From NCBI RefSeq assembly GCF_006442315.1, contig NZ_VFVY01000016.1, forward strand, positions 105,200 to 169,199: a stretch of 64,000 bases of DNA. The letters are read 5' to 3'. This DNA comes from Mesorhizobium sp. B2-3-4. GTDB taxonomy: Bacteria > Pseudomonadota > Alphaproteobacteria > Rhizobiales > Rhizobiaceae. Below the pieces are notes generated by a model that was not told the origin of the DNA, searched no databases, and was given only the letters and a program-made list of their open reading frames with translations. Shown here in pieces: positions 14,395 through 23,302 of this stretch (positions are counted from its first letter, which is position 1; each line of letters starts with the position of its first letter). The translations under genes were made by a program, and so were the position numbers.

Positions 14395-16968
14395 TCAGAA
14401 CTTCATCGCCAGCTGCTGTTCCACCAGGCCGAGTTCCTTCTCGTAGAAGCCTTCGAAGCCCTGGGCGTAATGCTGTTGGCGAAAAATGTCGCGGGCGGCG
14501 ATGAAAGCGTCGCGGGCCGCGAGCAGGCTGGCCCTGTCATGCGTCCTGGTGCCGATTGCGAGCAGTATTTCGCCGCGCACCGAATGGGTCTTGCCCCAGA
14601 TGATCGGCGACTTTTCGCGTGTCAGTTCGGTCAGCGCCAGGTCCATCTGCTCAAGCGCCTTGCGGTAGCGCGGTACGCTGTCCTCGGCGTCGCCCATGAA
14701 ACGGTAGGCGCGGCCCTGATTGTAGGTGATGGTGGCCCAGGTGAAAGGGTCCTGCTTGCGGGTAATGACCTCATGCGCCCTGTCAAAGGCGGCCAGCGCC
14801 TGCTCGAAGCAGTCGGCGCATTTGCCGCGCTGGCCAAGCGACAGAAGCACGGCGCCGAGATTGCTCTGGGTGTTGGCCCAGTCGACCGGCTGGGTCTCGC
14901 GGGTGCGGACCTCCAGCACGTCCTGGAAGGCGGCCCGCGACGCCTCCAGTTTTTCGGTGCCGTCCTCGATCTCGCCGAGCTTCTGCAGCGCCACCGCCAT
15001 GTTGGCCATCGCCATCGCCCACTGCACCGGCACCTTGCCGCGGGTCCAGACAGTGAGGGCGCCGTGGAAGGCGTCGATGGCGTCCGTGTAGTTCTTCCTT
15101 GCGTCGCCGGCATCGCCGAGCGCGGTGAACTCGTTGCCGATGTTGTTTTGCAACCCCGCCCATTCGTCGGGACTGGTCTTTTTCGTATAGACCTTCGTCG
15201 CCTGGCGGTAGGCGTCCATCGCCTTGGCGTAGTAGGCCGTGCCGCCGGCGCGCTGCCCCATCAGGTCGTAGGCGTTGCCAAGGTTGATCAGCACGGTGGC
15301 CCACAATTGCGGCGTGCGCTTGCGGCTGAAGATCTCGAGCGCGTCCTCATAGACCTTGATCGCCTGCTCGACACGCGCCGTGCCGTTTTCGCGTGCGGCC
15401 AATGCCGTCAGCGTGATGCCTTCGTTGATGGCGACGCCGGCCGGGCCGCCGGTGAAGACGGTGACGCCGGGCAGCAGCTTGGCCGCCTCATAGACGTCGA
15501 CCGCTTCTGACAAGGCCGCGTTTTCGCCCTTGATCATGCCCTGGTCGGTCAGCGCGTCGCCTTCGAAGATCTTGTAGATGAAGGCGGTCTTCGGGTCCCA
15601 GCGCTCGGCCTGCCGGAACGCGTCCTCATAGCGCTCGGCGGCGGTGCGGTAGTCGAAGTTCAAGATAGCGGTGCGCGCATGGTCGGCAAAAGTATTGGCG
15701 AGTTCCAGCCGCCTCTGCCTGATGTCAGCCTCGGCTTCGTCCAGCTGTTTGTCGATCTCCTCGGCCCGCGCGCTGGCCTTGGCGCGGAAGGTCAGCGCGA
15801 GCTGGATGGCGCCTTCCGTCTGCGCGCGGTCGGCAAGGCCAGAAAGGCGAATCAATTCAGGATCCTGCCTGGTTTCGGTGTCGTGCCGGGTTATGATTTC
15901 GCGCAGCTTCTGTGCGCCGGCCGCGAGCTGCGCCTGCAAATCGGCGGGGCCGGCAGATGTGTCGATCCGAAGGGCGCCGAGCATGCCGTAGAGCTGGTCG
16001 AGCGGCACCTCGTTCTGCGCCGCGACGGTTTCGACCATCGCGCGCTGGTCGGCAGGCGTGGTGGCTATGGTCAGCAGCAGCTTGCGCCGGGCCGAGCGGA
16101 TCGAGGCCTCGTCGCTGCCGGTCTCCTCCGGTGCCTGGCCGAAATAGAGCAGCCGCCGCAGGCTGGCATTGGTCCAGGGCAATTGCCGGCCGCCGGTCTT
16201 CACATAGACTTCCTCGGTGACCATGGTCATGACATCGCCGAAGGCAAAACCGCCGGCTGCGAGATGTTTCAAAAGAGCGGCGGCATAGGGACTGTTGCCG
16301 CCAGCTTCGCCGTCCAATGCCGCATGGCCGGGCGCCGCGGCAAAGCCGATGACCTCGCCCAGGCTCTCCGGCGCGCCGGATGCATCCGCAAGGGGTGCGG
16401 CACCACGCGCGAGATCGAGCCCGGCGGCGGCCACCGCCGCCGGGCCGGACGGGGTGTTGAGCGTCGCACCGGGCGGGAAGGGGTTGGATCGGCAGGCATC
16501 GAGCAGCATAATCGCCACCGGAACGCTGGCCTTGAGCTCAGCCAACAGAGCCGAGACCCGAACCAGCCGGTTGGCCGGATCGGCGAGCGAGGTGGCGTCC
16601 GCTTCGACCGGCACCAGATAGTTCTCGCCCGCGGCCTCGATGCCATGGCCCGAATAGTAGAGCAGCGCGACGTCGGCGCCGGCGGCGTCCTCGACGAAAT
16701 GCTTGAGGCCGCGCGCCAGGCGCACCCCGTCGCCATCGGGGATGGAACTGACCTCGAAACCGAGACTGGTCAAAAGCTGGGCGACGGCGCGTGCGTCATT
16801 GGCCGGATTGGGCAGCGCGGGCAGGGACAGGTAGTGGGACTCGCCGATGACCAGTGCCACGCCGCGCAGCGGTTTGGCATCGTCGGCCCGTGCCGGCCAT
16901 GCCAGCAACACAGCCTGCAACGCCAGCAGCAATGCAGCGCAAAAGGCAAAGCGATGTCGACCCGCCAT
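14395..16968 (-). CDS. Secreted caspase-family (C14, orthocaspase) protein with C-terminal TPR array
   Basis: An 857-residue precursor. A signal peptide occupies residues 1-28. A peptidase C14 p20-like domain (about 33-270) has the catalytic dyad visible: His108 in LLYYSGHG and Cys159 in IMLLDACRSNPF. A helical linker (about 290-430, coiled-coil-like) follows, then roughly ten TPR-like repeats to the end (YAKAMDAYRQATKVY, ALAAFDRAHEVITRK and others, spaced about 45-50 residues). It is probably an exported Arg/Lys-specific protease or scaffold. Upstream in-frame TTG 16974 is less likely than ATG 16968. It is divergent from the glutathione transferase gene. Confidence 0.88.
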   Translation of the reverse strand: MAGRHRFAFCAALLLALQAVLLAWPARADDAKPLRGVALVIGESHYLSLPALPNPANDARAVAQLLTSLGFEVSSIPDGDGVRLARGLKHFVEDAAGADVALLYYSGHGIEAAGENYLVPVEADATSLADPANRLVRVSALLAELKASVPVAIMLLDACRSNPFPPGATLNTPSGPAAVAAAGLDLARGAAPLADASGAPESLGEVIGFAAAPGHAALDGEAGGNSPYAAALLKHLAAGGFAFGDVMTMVTEEVYVKTGGRQLPWTNASLRRLLYFGQAPEETGSDEASIRSARRKLLLTIATTPADQRAMVETVAAQNEVPLDQLYGMLGALRIDTSAGPADLQAQLAAGAQKLREIITRHDTETRQDPELIRLSGLADRAQTEGAIQLALTFRAKASARAEEIDKQLDEAEADIRQRRLELANTFADHARTAILNFDYRTAAERYEDAFRQAERWDPKTAFIYKIFEGDALTDQGMIKGENAALSEAVDVYEAAKLLPGVTVFTGGPAGVAINEGITLTALAARENGTARVEQAIKVYEDALEIFSRKRTPQLWATVLINLGNAYDLMGQRAGGTAYYAKAMDAYRQATKVYTKKTSPDEWAGLQNNIGNEFTALGDAGDARKNYTDAIDAFHGALTVWTRGKVPVQWAMAMANMAVALQKLGEIEDGTEKLEASRAAFQDVLEVRTRETQPVDWANTQSNLGAVLLSLGQRGKCADCFEQALAAFDRAHEVITRKQDPFTWATITYNQGRAYRFMGDAEDSVPRYRKALEQMDLALTELTREKSPIIWGKTHSVRGEILLAIGTRTHDRASLLAARDAFIAARDIFRQQHYAQGFEGFYEKELGLVEQQLAMKF

Positions 16969-17112
16969 GCACAACCCCGATGACCCATGCCATCGTAACC
17001 GGCATAAGGTGGCGGCTCAATGACCGATGCGGCGGCAAGACCAAATGTCGGATCGCATCGGCCATTTACGTCCTGGGTCCGGCGATGGTCGCCAGGACAA
17101 GGAGAAGCATTG

Positions 17113-17799
17113 ATGCGTGACAAGATCGAAGCGACGTCGGTTGCGGACGAAATGAAACTCTACTTCAGCCGCAATCCCAATCCGCGCCTGGCGGTCGCGG
17201 TGGCTCGTCACCTCGACGCGAAAGTGACCTTCGAATTCGCGTCACCCTTTGCGCCGGGGCAAGCGGAGCGGTTCCGGCCGCTCAATCCCAATCTCTCCAT
17301 TCCCATCCTGGCATGGCCAGGCGGCAGCCTGTGGGAGGCCGATGCCATAGCCTGCAGGCTGTCGCGTGACGCGCGCTCGAACTTCTGGCGGAGCGGTGAC
17401 GACGAGCCCGACATGATTCGCTGGATAAGCTGGGGCAAGGAGAACTTCGCACGGGCCTGCGACATGGTGCATTTCGAGCGCGGCACCAAACAGCGCTACC
17501 GCCTCGGTCCGATCGACCATCAGTTGGTCGAGGAGGGGCTGAAACTGTTTCACACCACCGCGACCATTCTCGATGCGGCGCTGGCAGGCCGGCAGTGGCT
17601 CCTGGGGGACGAGGTCTCCTATGCCGACTTCCGCATGGCGACGTTCCTGCCGTTCAACCATGTCGCCGGACAGCCGCTCGAGGACCATCCCTGCCTCGCG
17701 CGCTGGTATCGCAGGCTCGATGCCATCGACGCCTGGCACAATCCGTTCGAGGGGCTGGATGCGCCCGAACTGCCGCCGGTGCCGGGGCAGGGCGCTTAG
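17113..17799 (+). CDS. Glutathione S-transferase family protein
   Basis: A 228-residue protein with an N-terminal thioredoxin-like domain (LYFSRNPNPRLAVAVARHL; the cis-Pro region LNPNLSIPILAWPGGSLWEADAIACRL, whose W-E-A-D-A corresponds to the glutathione-binding E-S/A-D motif) and an alpha-helical C-terminal domain with the folding motif GDEVSYADFRMATFL (about residues 165-180). The start ATG 17113 follows AAGGAGAAGC. It probably conjugates glutathione to an electrophile; substrate unknown. Longer in-frame starts lack SD. Confidence 0.85.
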   Translation: MRDKIEATSVADEMKLYFSRNPNPRLAVAVARHLDAKVTFEFASPFAPGQAERFRPLNPNLSIPILAWPGGSLWEADAIACRLSRDARSNFWRSGDDEPDMIRWISWGKENFARACDMVHFERGTKQRYRLGPIDHQLVEEGLKLFHTTATILDAALAGRQWLLGDEVSYADFRMATFLPFNHVAGQPLEDHPCLARWYRRLDAIDAWHNPFEGLDAPELPPVPGQGA

Positions 17800-18143
17800 G
17801 CGGCTGGAAGCGTAAACTGACGACCGGCGTATACGAAAGACAACTTGAAGACGCCGGCCGCCATTTGGGGCGTTTGGGTGCATCACGTTGGGGCACGATG
17901 CAGGGTCAGGCTAGGCGCATGTGCCGGGTCCGCAAATCGGAACACCGTCTCATGGTGAACAGGTGGTTACTATCCACAGGCCCGAGGCGGGAACCGGCAG
18001 GCGGCACGCGGTTTCCGGCCCGTCCATGGCGGCCACGGCGACGCTCTCTCATCTGTGCGCAACGCGAATCGCCTGGCCTGCGCGGCTCGACGGGCCGCGA
18101 TCGGGTTGATAAGCCCGTCTGCGAAGGAGCCGATGAGTCTGAC
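17800..18143. other. 344-bp intergenic region, no gene recognised
   Basis: No convincing reading frame or terminator is visible. It is the promoter region of the downstream ATPase. A short dyad GTGGTTACTATCCAC (17963-17977) lies in it and loosely resembles the 19-bp boxes found at 21058-24325, with a shorter centre. Confidence 0.4.
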
Positions 18144-19646
18144 ATGACCGTTGCGATCGAGATGGGACAGACGACGGCGGGCGCCCCGGCGAAGCTCGAT
18201 CTCGAGGAGTTGCTGGCGACCCGCCTTCTGGTGCAGGGCAATTCCGGTTCCGGCAAGTCGCATCTGCTGCGTCGGCTCCTCGAACAGAGCGCGCCCTGGG
18301 TGCAGCAGACCATCGTCGACCCGGAAGGCGATTTCGTGTCGCTGGGCGAACGCTACGGCCATCTGGTGATCGACGCCGAGGAGCATACCGAACGCGGCCT
18401 GCAGGCGGCCGGCGAGCGCGCGCGGATTCACCGCGTCTCGACGGTGCTCAACCTTGAAGGGCTCGATGCCGAAAACCAGATGCGGCGCGCGGCCGCCTTC
18501 CTCGGCGGGCTGTTCGAGGTGGCCCGCGACCACTGGTATCCGATGCTGGTGGTGGTGGACGAGGCGCAGCTTTTCGCACCTGCTGTGGCCGGCGAGGTTT
18601 CGGACGAGGCGCGCAAGCTCTCGCTCGGCGCCATGACCAATCTGATGTGCCGTGGCCGCAAACGGGGGCTCGCCGGCATCATCGCCACGCAGCGGCTGGC
18701 CAAGCTCGCCAAGAATGTTGCGGCGGAAGCTTCCAACTTCCTCATGGGCCGCACTTTCCTCGATATCGACATGGCGCGCGCGGCCGATCTGCTCGGCATG
18801 GAGCGGCGGCAGGCGGAAGCTTTTCGCGATCTGGAGCGCGGCCAGTTCATGGCGCTCGGGCCGGCGCTGTCGCGGCGGCCGCTCGGCCTGCGCATCGGCC
18901 CGACCGATACCAGCCCGCGCAACGGCACGCCCAGGCTGATGCCGCTGCCGGAAGCCGCGCTCGAGGACGCCCGCGCCATCATCCTGGCCGCGCCGCCGCC
19001 CGAGACGGTGCGCGCGCCGCGCCGGGTGGCGTCACCGGATCTGCTGGAGCAGCTGATGGCGGCGAAAGCGGCGCCGCTCGACATCCGCCCCGAACCGGCC
19101 GGGCCGGCGCCCAGCGCCGAGGATCTGGCCGAACGGCGCGAGCGGATGGACCGTGTCCTGCGCGCCATCCTGGCCGAGCCCGATGCGGGATTCCGCGTCA
19201 TCGGCGTGCTCTACCAGGAATTCGTCGTGCGCTGCCGCATCGAGGGTCTGGCTTCGGTCATACCCGATCTCCAGGAATTCCGCCGCATGCTGACCCGCGC
19301 CCGCGCCGGGGTCGGGTCCGACATGGCCGAGGACGATGCGTGGCGCGATGTTTCGGTGCGCGCCTCGCTGCTGCCGGAGGACATGCAGGGCGTTTTCATG
19401 ATGATCGCGCGTGCCGCCAAGGAAGGCTGGCCGTGCCCGAGCGATGGCGCGATCGCCCGCGCCTATGGTTCGCATTCCATGCGCCGCGCCCGGCGCCTGC
19501 TGACCTATATCGAGGAGCAGGGCCTCATCGTCTGCCAGCTCGACGGTACGGGAAAACGCACGGTGACGCTGGTCGAACTGGCCTGGGCCACCGCGCCCGG
19601 CGACCCCAACGCCGAAGGGGCGGGGCAAGGCAGCCTGGCGCTGTGA
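18144..19646 (+). CDS. HerA/DUF853-like P-loop ATPase
   Basis: A 500-residue cytosolic ATPase. Walker A is QGNSGSGKSHLLRR (residues 33-46) and Walker B MLVVVDEAQLF near 135-145. A sensor-like IIATQRLAKLAKNV (near 177-190) places it in the HerA/FtsK additional-strand group. The C-terminal part has a winged-helix-like element (SDGAIARAYGSHSMRRARRLLTYIEEQGLIV). Such proteins are DNA translocases or helicases. No NurA nuclease is adjacent, so a canonical HerA-NurA role is unsupported. ATG 18144 lies 15 nt from AAGGAG, a long spacing, but no better in-frame start exists. A sulfotransferase-like gene follows after 7 bp, suggesting co-transcription. Confidence 0.8.
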   Translation: MTVAIEMGQTTAGAPAKLDLEELLATRLLVQGNSGSGKSHLLRRLLEQSAPWVQQTIVDPEGDFVSLGERYGHLVIDAEEHTERGLQAAGERARIHRVSTVLNLEGLDAENQMRRAAAFLGGLFEVARDHWYPMLVVVDEAQLFAPAVAGEVSDEARKLSLGAMTNLMCRGRKRGLAGIIATQRLAKLAKNVAAEASNFLMGRTFLDIDMARAADLLGMERRQAEAFRDLERGQFMALGPALSRRPLGLRIGPTDTSPRNGTPRLMPLPEAALEDARAIILAAPPPETVRAPRRVASPDLLEQLMAAKAAPLDIRPEPAGPAPSAEDLAERRERMDRVLRAILAEPDAGFRVIGVLYQEFVVRCRIEGLASVIPDLQEFRRMLTRARAGVGSDMAEDDAWRDVSVRASLLPEDMQGVFMMIARAAKEGWPCPSDGAIARAYGSHSMRRARRLLTYIEEQGLIVCQLDGTGKRTVTLVELAWATAPGDPNAEGAGQGSLAL

Positions 19647-19653
19647 CGACCTC

Positions 19654-20469
19654 ATGAGCAGCCCGGCTCCCGGCGGTTCGCGGATCGAGCCCGGCGGCAA
19701 AGCCCGGGTCCGTATCATGGGGACGCCGCGATCCGGCACCAACCTTGCCAAGCTCCTGGTCGAAACCCATCTCAGCATGCCGGTCGTGTTCGACCGGGGT
19801 TTCTGGAAGCATGGGGTTTTTCCCGCCCTGATGGACGGGCGCACGCTGCAATATGGAGATTTGCCCATCATCGTCATGAGCAAGGATCCCATAACCCAGC
19901 TTCTGTCGTGGTTCCGCTACAGCAGGAACGACAGCATCTTCAGGCCGGCCGAATATCTCGGCCCGTTCCTGAGCCAGTCCTTCGAAATCAGGCAGGATTT
20001 CACGCAACCCAGGCGGATGGAGTACAGGTTCCGCACGCCGGCCGACTACTGGAACCAGTTCTACTTCGCCATGGAGGCTCTTCGCCGCACCGGCGCGCCG
20101 GTGCATTTCGTGTGCTATGAGCAGCTCGTTTCCGCGCCGGCCACAAGCCTCGCTTCCATCTCCCGTTTCCTTGACCTTTCGCCGCCTTTCGATGCCGGCA
20201 GCGCGGTGACAATCCCGGGATATGCGATCGGCGCCAGCAACGACATCGACAGGCCTTCCGATCCGGCCGCCAGGCAGGGTCCGTTTGACCCGACGCGCGC
20301 GGATCTGGCGTCGGCGCTCGCCAGGATCGGATGGCGCAATGCGCGCCTCATCCTGCGCGACATCGACGAGGATGTGCTGGGTGCGACGGGGCGGCCCGGA
20401 TTTCGCGGGATCTGCAGGCAGGCGATGGGGCCAGCGGCGCTGTTGAGGTCGCTGATCGGCTTCTGGTGA
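19654..20469 (+). CDS. Sulfotransferase-like protein, paralogue 1
   Basis: A 271-residue P-loop protein with the PAPS-binding 5'-phosphosulfate loop RIMGTPRSGTNLAKLL near residues 20-35. It probably transfers sulfate to a carbohydrate or other acceptor. It is closely related to the protein at 25876-26706: GFWKHGVFPALM, LPIIVMSKDP, RMEYRFR, PADYWNQFYFAM and the C-terminal LRSL-GFW are shared. The start ATG has little SD and lies 7 bp after the ATPase stop, so translational coupling is likely. Only the sulfotransferase fold is supported; the acceptor is unknown. Confidence 0.78.
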   Translation: MSSPAPGGSRIEPGGKARVRIMGTPRSGTNLAKLLVETHLSMPVVFDRGFWKHGVFPALMDGRTLQYGDLPIIVMSKDPITQLLSWFRYSRNDSIFRPAEYLGPFLSQSFEIRQDFTQPRRMEYRFRTPADYWNQFYFAMEALRRTGAPVHFVCYEQLVSAPATSLASISRFLDLSPPFDAGSAVTIPGYAIGASNDIDRPSDPAARQGPFDPTRADLASALARIGWRNARLILRDIDEDVLGATGRPGFRGICRQAMGPAALLRSLIGFW

Positions 20470-20490
20470 GGGGGCGCTGCGGCGCCCTCC

Positions 20491-21000
20491 TCAGGCGCCG
20501 CCTTTCGCCTTGCGGCCGAGACCCATGGATTTGGCCAGTTTCGAGCGGGTCGCCGAATAATTCGGCGCCACCATCGGATAGCTGGAAGGCAGGTTCCACT
20601 TCTTGCGATACTGGTCCGGCGTCAGCCCGTAATTCGTCTCGATATGCCGCTTCAGCGATTTGAAGCGCCTGCCGTCCTCCAGGCAGATGATGAAATCGGG
20701 CGTGACGGATTTCTTGACCGGGACGGCGAACCTGATCTCGTCGGGGCGGCCGTCGACGACACCATCCGAAATGGCTCGGATCGAGGCGTGTATCTTTCCG
20801 ATGAAGTCAGGCAGATCGGCGGCTGGGACCGGATTGTTCGAGACATAGGAGGAGACGATATCGGCGGTTATCGCAATAATCGGGTCGATAGGCCCGCTTT
20901 TCCCGGCATATGCGCCGCCCCCGTCGGCAAGGTCGATCGGCATGTCTTCGAAACCCATTCCGGTCCTGACCAGGGTTGGGCTTGCATAAGGTTTCTTCAA
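20491..21000 (-). CDS. MucR/Ros-family regulator with leader-like N-terminal extension
   Basis: A 169-residue protein. Residues about 45-169 are a MucR/Ros domain: ITADIVSSYVSNNPVPAADLPDFI, CLEDGRRFKSLKRHIETNYGLTPDQYRKKW and YPMVAPNYSATRSKLAKSMGLG. MucR proteins are H-NS-like repressors controlling exopolysaccharide, motility and adhesion. The last zinc-ligand His is replaced (HIETNYG), as in Mesorhizobium Ros homologues that fold without zinc. Translation starts at TTG 21000 with AAGGAG 7 nt upstream. The first 14 residues, MKKPYASPTLVRTG, match the lasso-precursor leader pattern Y-x2-P-x-L-x3-G. Ordinary MucR proteins of about 143 residues lack this extension. A 19-bp dyad lies about 60 bp upstream. 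Confidence 0.88.
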   Translation of the reverse strand: MKKPYASPTLVRTGMGFEDMPIDLADGGGAYAGKSGPIDPIIAITADIVSSYVSNNPVPAADLPDFIGKIHASIRAISDGVVDGRPDEIRFAVPVKKSVTPDFIICLEDGRRFKSLKRHIETNYGLTPDQYRKKWNLPSSYPMVAPNYSATRSKLAKSMGLGRKAKGGA

Positions 21001-21057
21001 AAGACGTCTCCTTGGGCGCGGGCAGTTCGGTGTTGCAGCTGTTTGATGGGCACAAGT

Positions 21058-21076
21058 TGTGGGAAAATTTCACACG
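21058..21076 (+). promoter_or_regulatory. 19-bp dyad box A (before mucR-like gene)
   Basis: TGTGGGAAAATTTCACACG, centred about 67 bp upstream of the mucR-like TTG. It differs in two positions from box D at 24307-24325 (read on the minus strand) and belongs to a set of four boxes in the window. Confidence 0.6.
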
Positions 21077-21207
21077 TGTCAACCGGTGTAAACCGCGCCA
21101 GCCAGGGATCATCGTCCCACGGGCGCGGGGCTTCGTATCCGGCGGACGCGGGGCGGGGATCGATCTGGCGAAGGGGTCGCCATAGAGCTTCCGTGCCGTC
21201 CGCCTAT

Positions 21208-21226
21208 TGTGGAAGCATTTCCCACG
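21208..21226 (+). promoter_or_regulatory. 19-bp dyad box B (before DUF6502 operon)
   Basis: TGTGGAAGCATTTCCCACG, centred about 78 bp upstream of ATG 21295. It is the most divergent of the four boxes (four mismatches to box D) but keeps the TGTGG and CCCAC arms and the spacing. Confidence 0.55.
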
Positions 21227-21294
21227 CGCTATTTTCGCCAGGAATTTCCGGGGGATGGACGACCGATTTCGGGATTGGGAAGTGAAGGACGGTG

Positions 21295-22158
21295 ATGAGC
21301 AGAGGACAACATCTGGAGGCCGCAGGGGTCCAGAACGCGTTGAACCGGGTGCTTCGCCCGCTGGTGCGGCTGGCCATCAAGTGCGGCGTGACATTTCCGG
21401 CCTTCGTCGACCTGCTGCGTCAACTCTATGTCAATGTAGCCGAGCACGAGTTTGCCTTGCCCGACAAGCAGCAGACCGACTCCAGGGTCAGCCTGCTGAC
21501 AGGCGTCCACAGGAAGGAAGTCAGCCGGCTGCGGGGCGCCGGCGCACCGGTGCGGGTGGTGCCCGATGCGGTTTCCAGGACGAGCGCCATCGTCGCGCGC
21601 TGGCTCGCCGACCCGCTGTTCCTCGATCCCAGGGGCATGCCGTTGCCGTTGGCGCGCACGAGTGAGGCCGCAGAGCCGTCCTTTGCCGGCCTCGTGGAAT
21701 CGGTGACACGCGATCTCAGGCCGCGCGCCGTGCTGGACGACTGGCTTGACCGGGGGCTGGTCGAGATCGACGCGGAGGACCGGATCGTGCTCATGGAAGG
21801 GGCCATGGTGCCGCGTGGGGACGGCGAGGTCCGGCTCTATTATTTTGCGCGCAACCTCGGCGACCATGCGGGCGCCGCCGTCGAGAACGTACTGGCCGAT
21901 ACGCCGCCCTTCCTCGAACGCGCCGTCCACTATGACGGGCTGTCGGAGGAGCTTGCCAGGTCGCTCGAGGCCTACAGTCGGGAAATCGCGGTCGAGACGC
22001 TGCTGCGCCTGAACAAATACGCCAACCAGGCCATACAGAGCGATCCCGGCGGCACGAGCCGGTGGAACTGGGGCGTCTATGTCGTCACCGCCCATGGCAG
22101 CCCGCTGGCTGCCGAAGACGCTTCGCGCACCGGCGACGCCGGCGGAGAGACGGCATGA
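21295..22158 (+). CDS. DUF6502 family protein
   Basis: A 287-residue cytosolic protein of the DUF6502 type, with N-terminal LNRVLRPLVRLAIKCGVTFPAFVDLLRQLYVNVA, then LLTGVHRKEVSRLR (HTH-like) and ARWLADPLFLD. The pattern resembles a DNA-binding or sensory module, but its function is unknown. ATG 21295 was chosen over GTG 21292, with AAGGAC as a modest SD. It is the first gene of an operon: its stop overlaps the start of the exported DUF5666 gene (ATGA), and I recall DUF6502 and DUF5666 genes occurring together in proteobacteria. A 19-bp dyad lies upstream. Confidence 0.78.
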   Translation: MSRGQHLEAAGVQNALNRVLRPLVRLAIKCGVTFPAFVDLLRQLYVNVAEHEFALPDKQQTDSRVSLLTGVHRKEVSRLRGAGAPVRVVPDAVSRTSAIVARWLADPLFLDPRGMPLPLARTSEAAEPSFAGLVESVTRDLRPRAVLDDWLDRGLVEIDAEDRIVLMEGAMVPRGDGEVRLYYFARNLGDHAGAAVENVLADTPPFLERAVHYDGLSEELARSLEAYSREIAVETLLRLNKYANQAIQSDPGGTSRWNWGVYVVTAHGSPLAAEDASRTGDAGGETA

Positions 22159-23249
22159 GCTGGAACTGGAGGCCGACGAGGCGGGATTTCCTCAGCCTTG
22201 GCGCCGCCTTGCCGATGGCGCTTTCCAGCCGTTCGGCAAAGGCGGCCGAAGCGTCGAAAGACCAGGGCATAGGCGGTACCGGCTGGACGGCCGGGACGGA
22301 CGGCGGCGACCAGGGCATAGGCGGCACCGGCATTGTCGGAACGATCCAGCGCTTCGGTAGCATTTTCGTCAATGACGTGCGCGTTGCCTATGATCCCGAC
22401 GTGCCGGTCTGGCTGGACGGCGTGCGTGTTGCCCCTGGCGCGCTCAAGGTGGGCCAGGTGGTGCGGGTCGCCGTCGCACGCAAGGCCGACCGCGTCGTCA
22501 CCTCCGCCATCCATGTCACCAGCGAGGTGGTCGGGCCTGTCGAGCGCAAGACCGCCGGCTCGATGTGGGTCGTGGGCCAGCATGTCGACATCGGCGCCAT
22601 TGCAGGGGGGGTGACGGTCAAGACGGGCGATATCGTCGCTGTCCATGGCATCCGCCGGCCTGACGGCAAGATCGTCGCGAGCCTGGTGGAGGCGAGACCG
22701 CATGAAACACGCTACGTGGTTCGCGGCCTTGCGGTCGTGAGCGCCGGCGCCTTGCTGGTCGGCCGGCTCAAGATCGGATCGAAAGCGTCGGAGCTGGCAA
22801 ACCGGCGCGTCGAGCTGACCCTGACCAAGGCCGCGGGCGGCTACAGGATCGTGCATCTGGAAGCGGAGGCACCGGTGCCGCAGGCCCATGTCGCCAATGT
22901 TCTCTACGAAACGTTCCTGCAACGCCGGGGGAACAGCCTGGAATCGGGCCTGGGCATCGCCGTCGGCAAGCCGGAAAGCGGTTCGAAGTCGACAACTGCG
23001 GTCCGGGTGTTCCTCGAGGTCGGGTTCGATCGGGCGGGCAACATCACATCGGCCTCGCGCGGGCAAGGGGCCGGCGGGCCGGCGCCCAACCAGCGTGGCA
23101 TGCCCCAGGGCGGCCAGCCCCCTGGCGGACCGGCAGGGCCGACAGGGCCGGGCGGCCCCAGCGGGCCGACTGGCCCCGGCGGGCCGCCCGGGCCGGGTGG
23201 ACCTGATGGACCCGGTGGCCCCGGCGGCGGCGGCCCGGGCGCGCCCTAG
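22155..23249 (+). CDS. Tat-exported DUF5666 protein with collagen-like C-terminus
   Basis: A 364-residue precursor. The N-terminal twin-arginine motif RPTRRDFLSLGAALPMALSS predicts folded export by Tat. A duplicated DQGIGGTG motif lies near residues 36-56. OB-like DUF5666 repeats follow at about 57-260 (IVGTIQRFGSIFVNDVRVAYD, LKVGQVVRVAVARKAD, VKTGDIVAVHGIRRPDGKIVAS). The last roughly 55 residues are a collagen-like Gly-X-Y tract (GPAGPTGPGGPSGPTGPGG). It is translationally coupled to DUF6502 upstream, with two small genes downstream. A periplasmic or surface structural role is plausible but unproven. Confidence 0.8.
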   Translation: MSWNWRPTRRDFLSLGAALPMALSSRSAKAAEASKDQGIGGTGWTAGTDGGDQGIGGTGIVGTIQRFGSIFVNDVRVAYDPDVPVWLDGVRVAPGALKVGQVVRVAVARKADRVVTSAIHVTSEVVGPVERKTAGSMWVVGQHVDIGAIAGGVTVKTGDIVAVHGIRRPDGKIVASLVEARPHETRYVVRGLAVVSAGALLVGRLKIGSKASELANRRVELTLTKAAGGYRIVHLEAEAPVPQAHVANVLYETFLQRRGNSLESGLGIAVGKPESGSKSTTAVRVFLEVGFDRAGNITSASRGQGAGGPAPNQRGMPQGGQPPGGPAGPTGPGGPSGPTGPGGPPGPGGPDGPGGPGGGGPGAP

Positions 23250-23302
23250 GCCGCGCACGGCAAATGTCGGCGCCAAGGGGCTGGCCAACATGGATGGAGC
23301 AG

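Noticed and set aside
17963..17977. GTGGTTACTATCCAC as a fifth copy of the 19-bp box before the ATPase gene
   Set aside because: The arms resemble the box but the centre is two bases shorter and the match outside the arms is poor; kept only as a note.
18144..19646. Assigning a HerA-NurA DNA-end-processing or phage-defence role
   Set aside because: No NurA, SIR2 or nuclease gene is adjacent; only the ATPase fold is supported.
20491..21000. Calling the leader-like motif evidence of a lasso-peptide cluster
   Set aside because: No lasso protease, RRE or cyclase gene is present in the window, and the downstream sequence is a MucR domain and not a core peptide.
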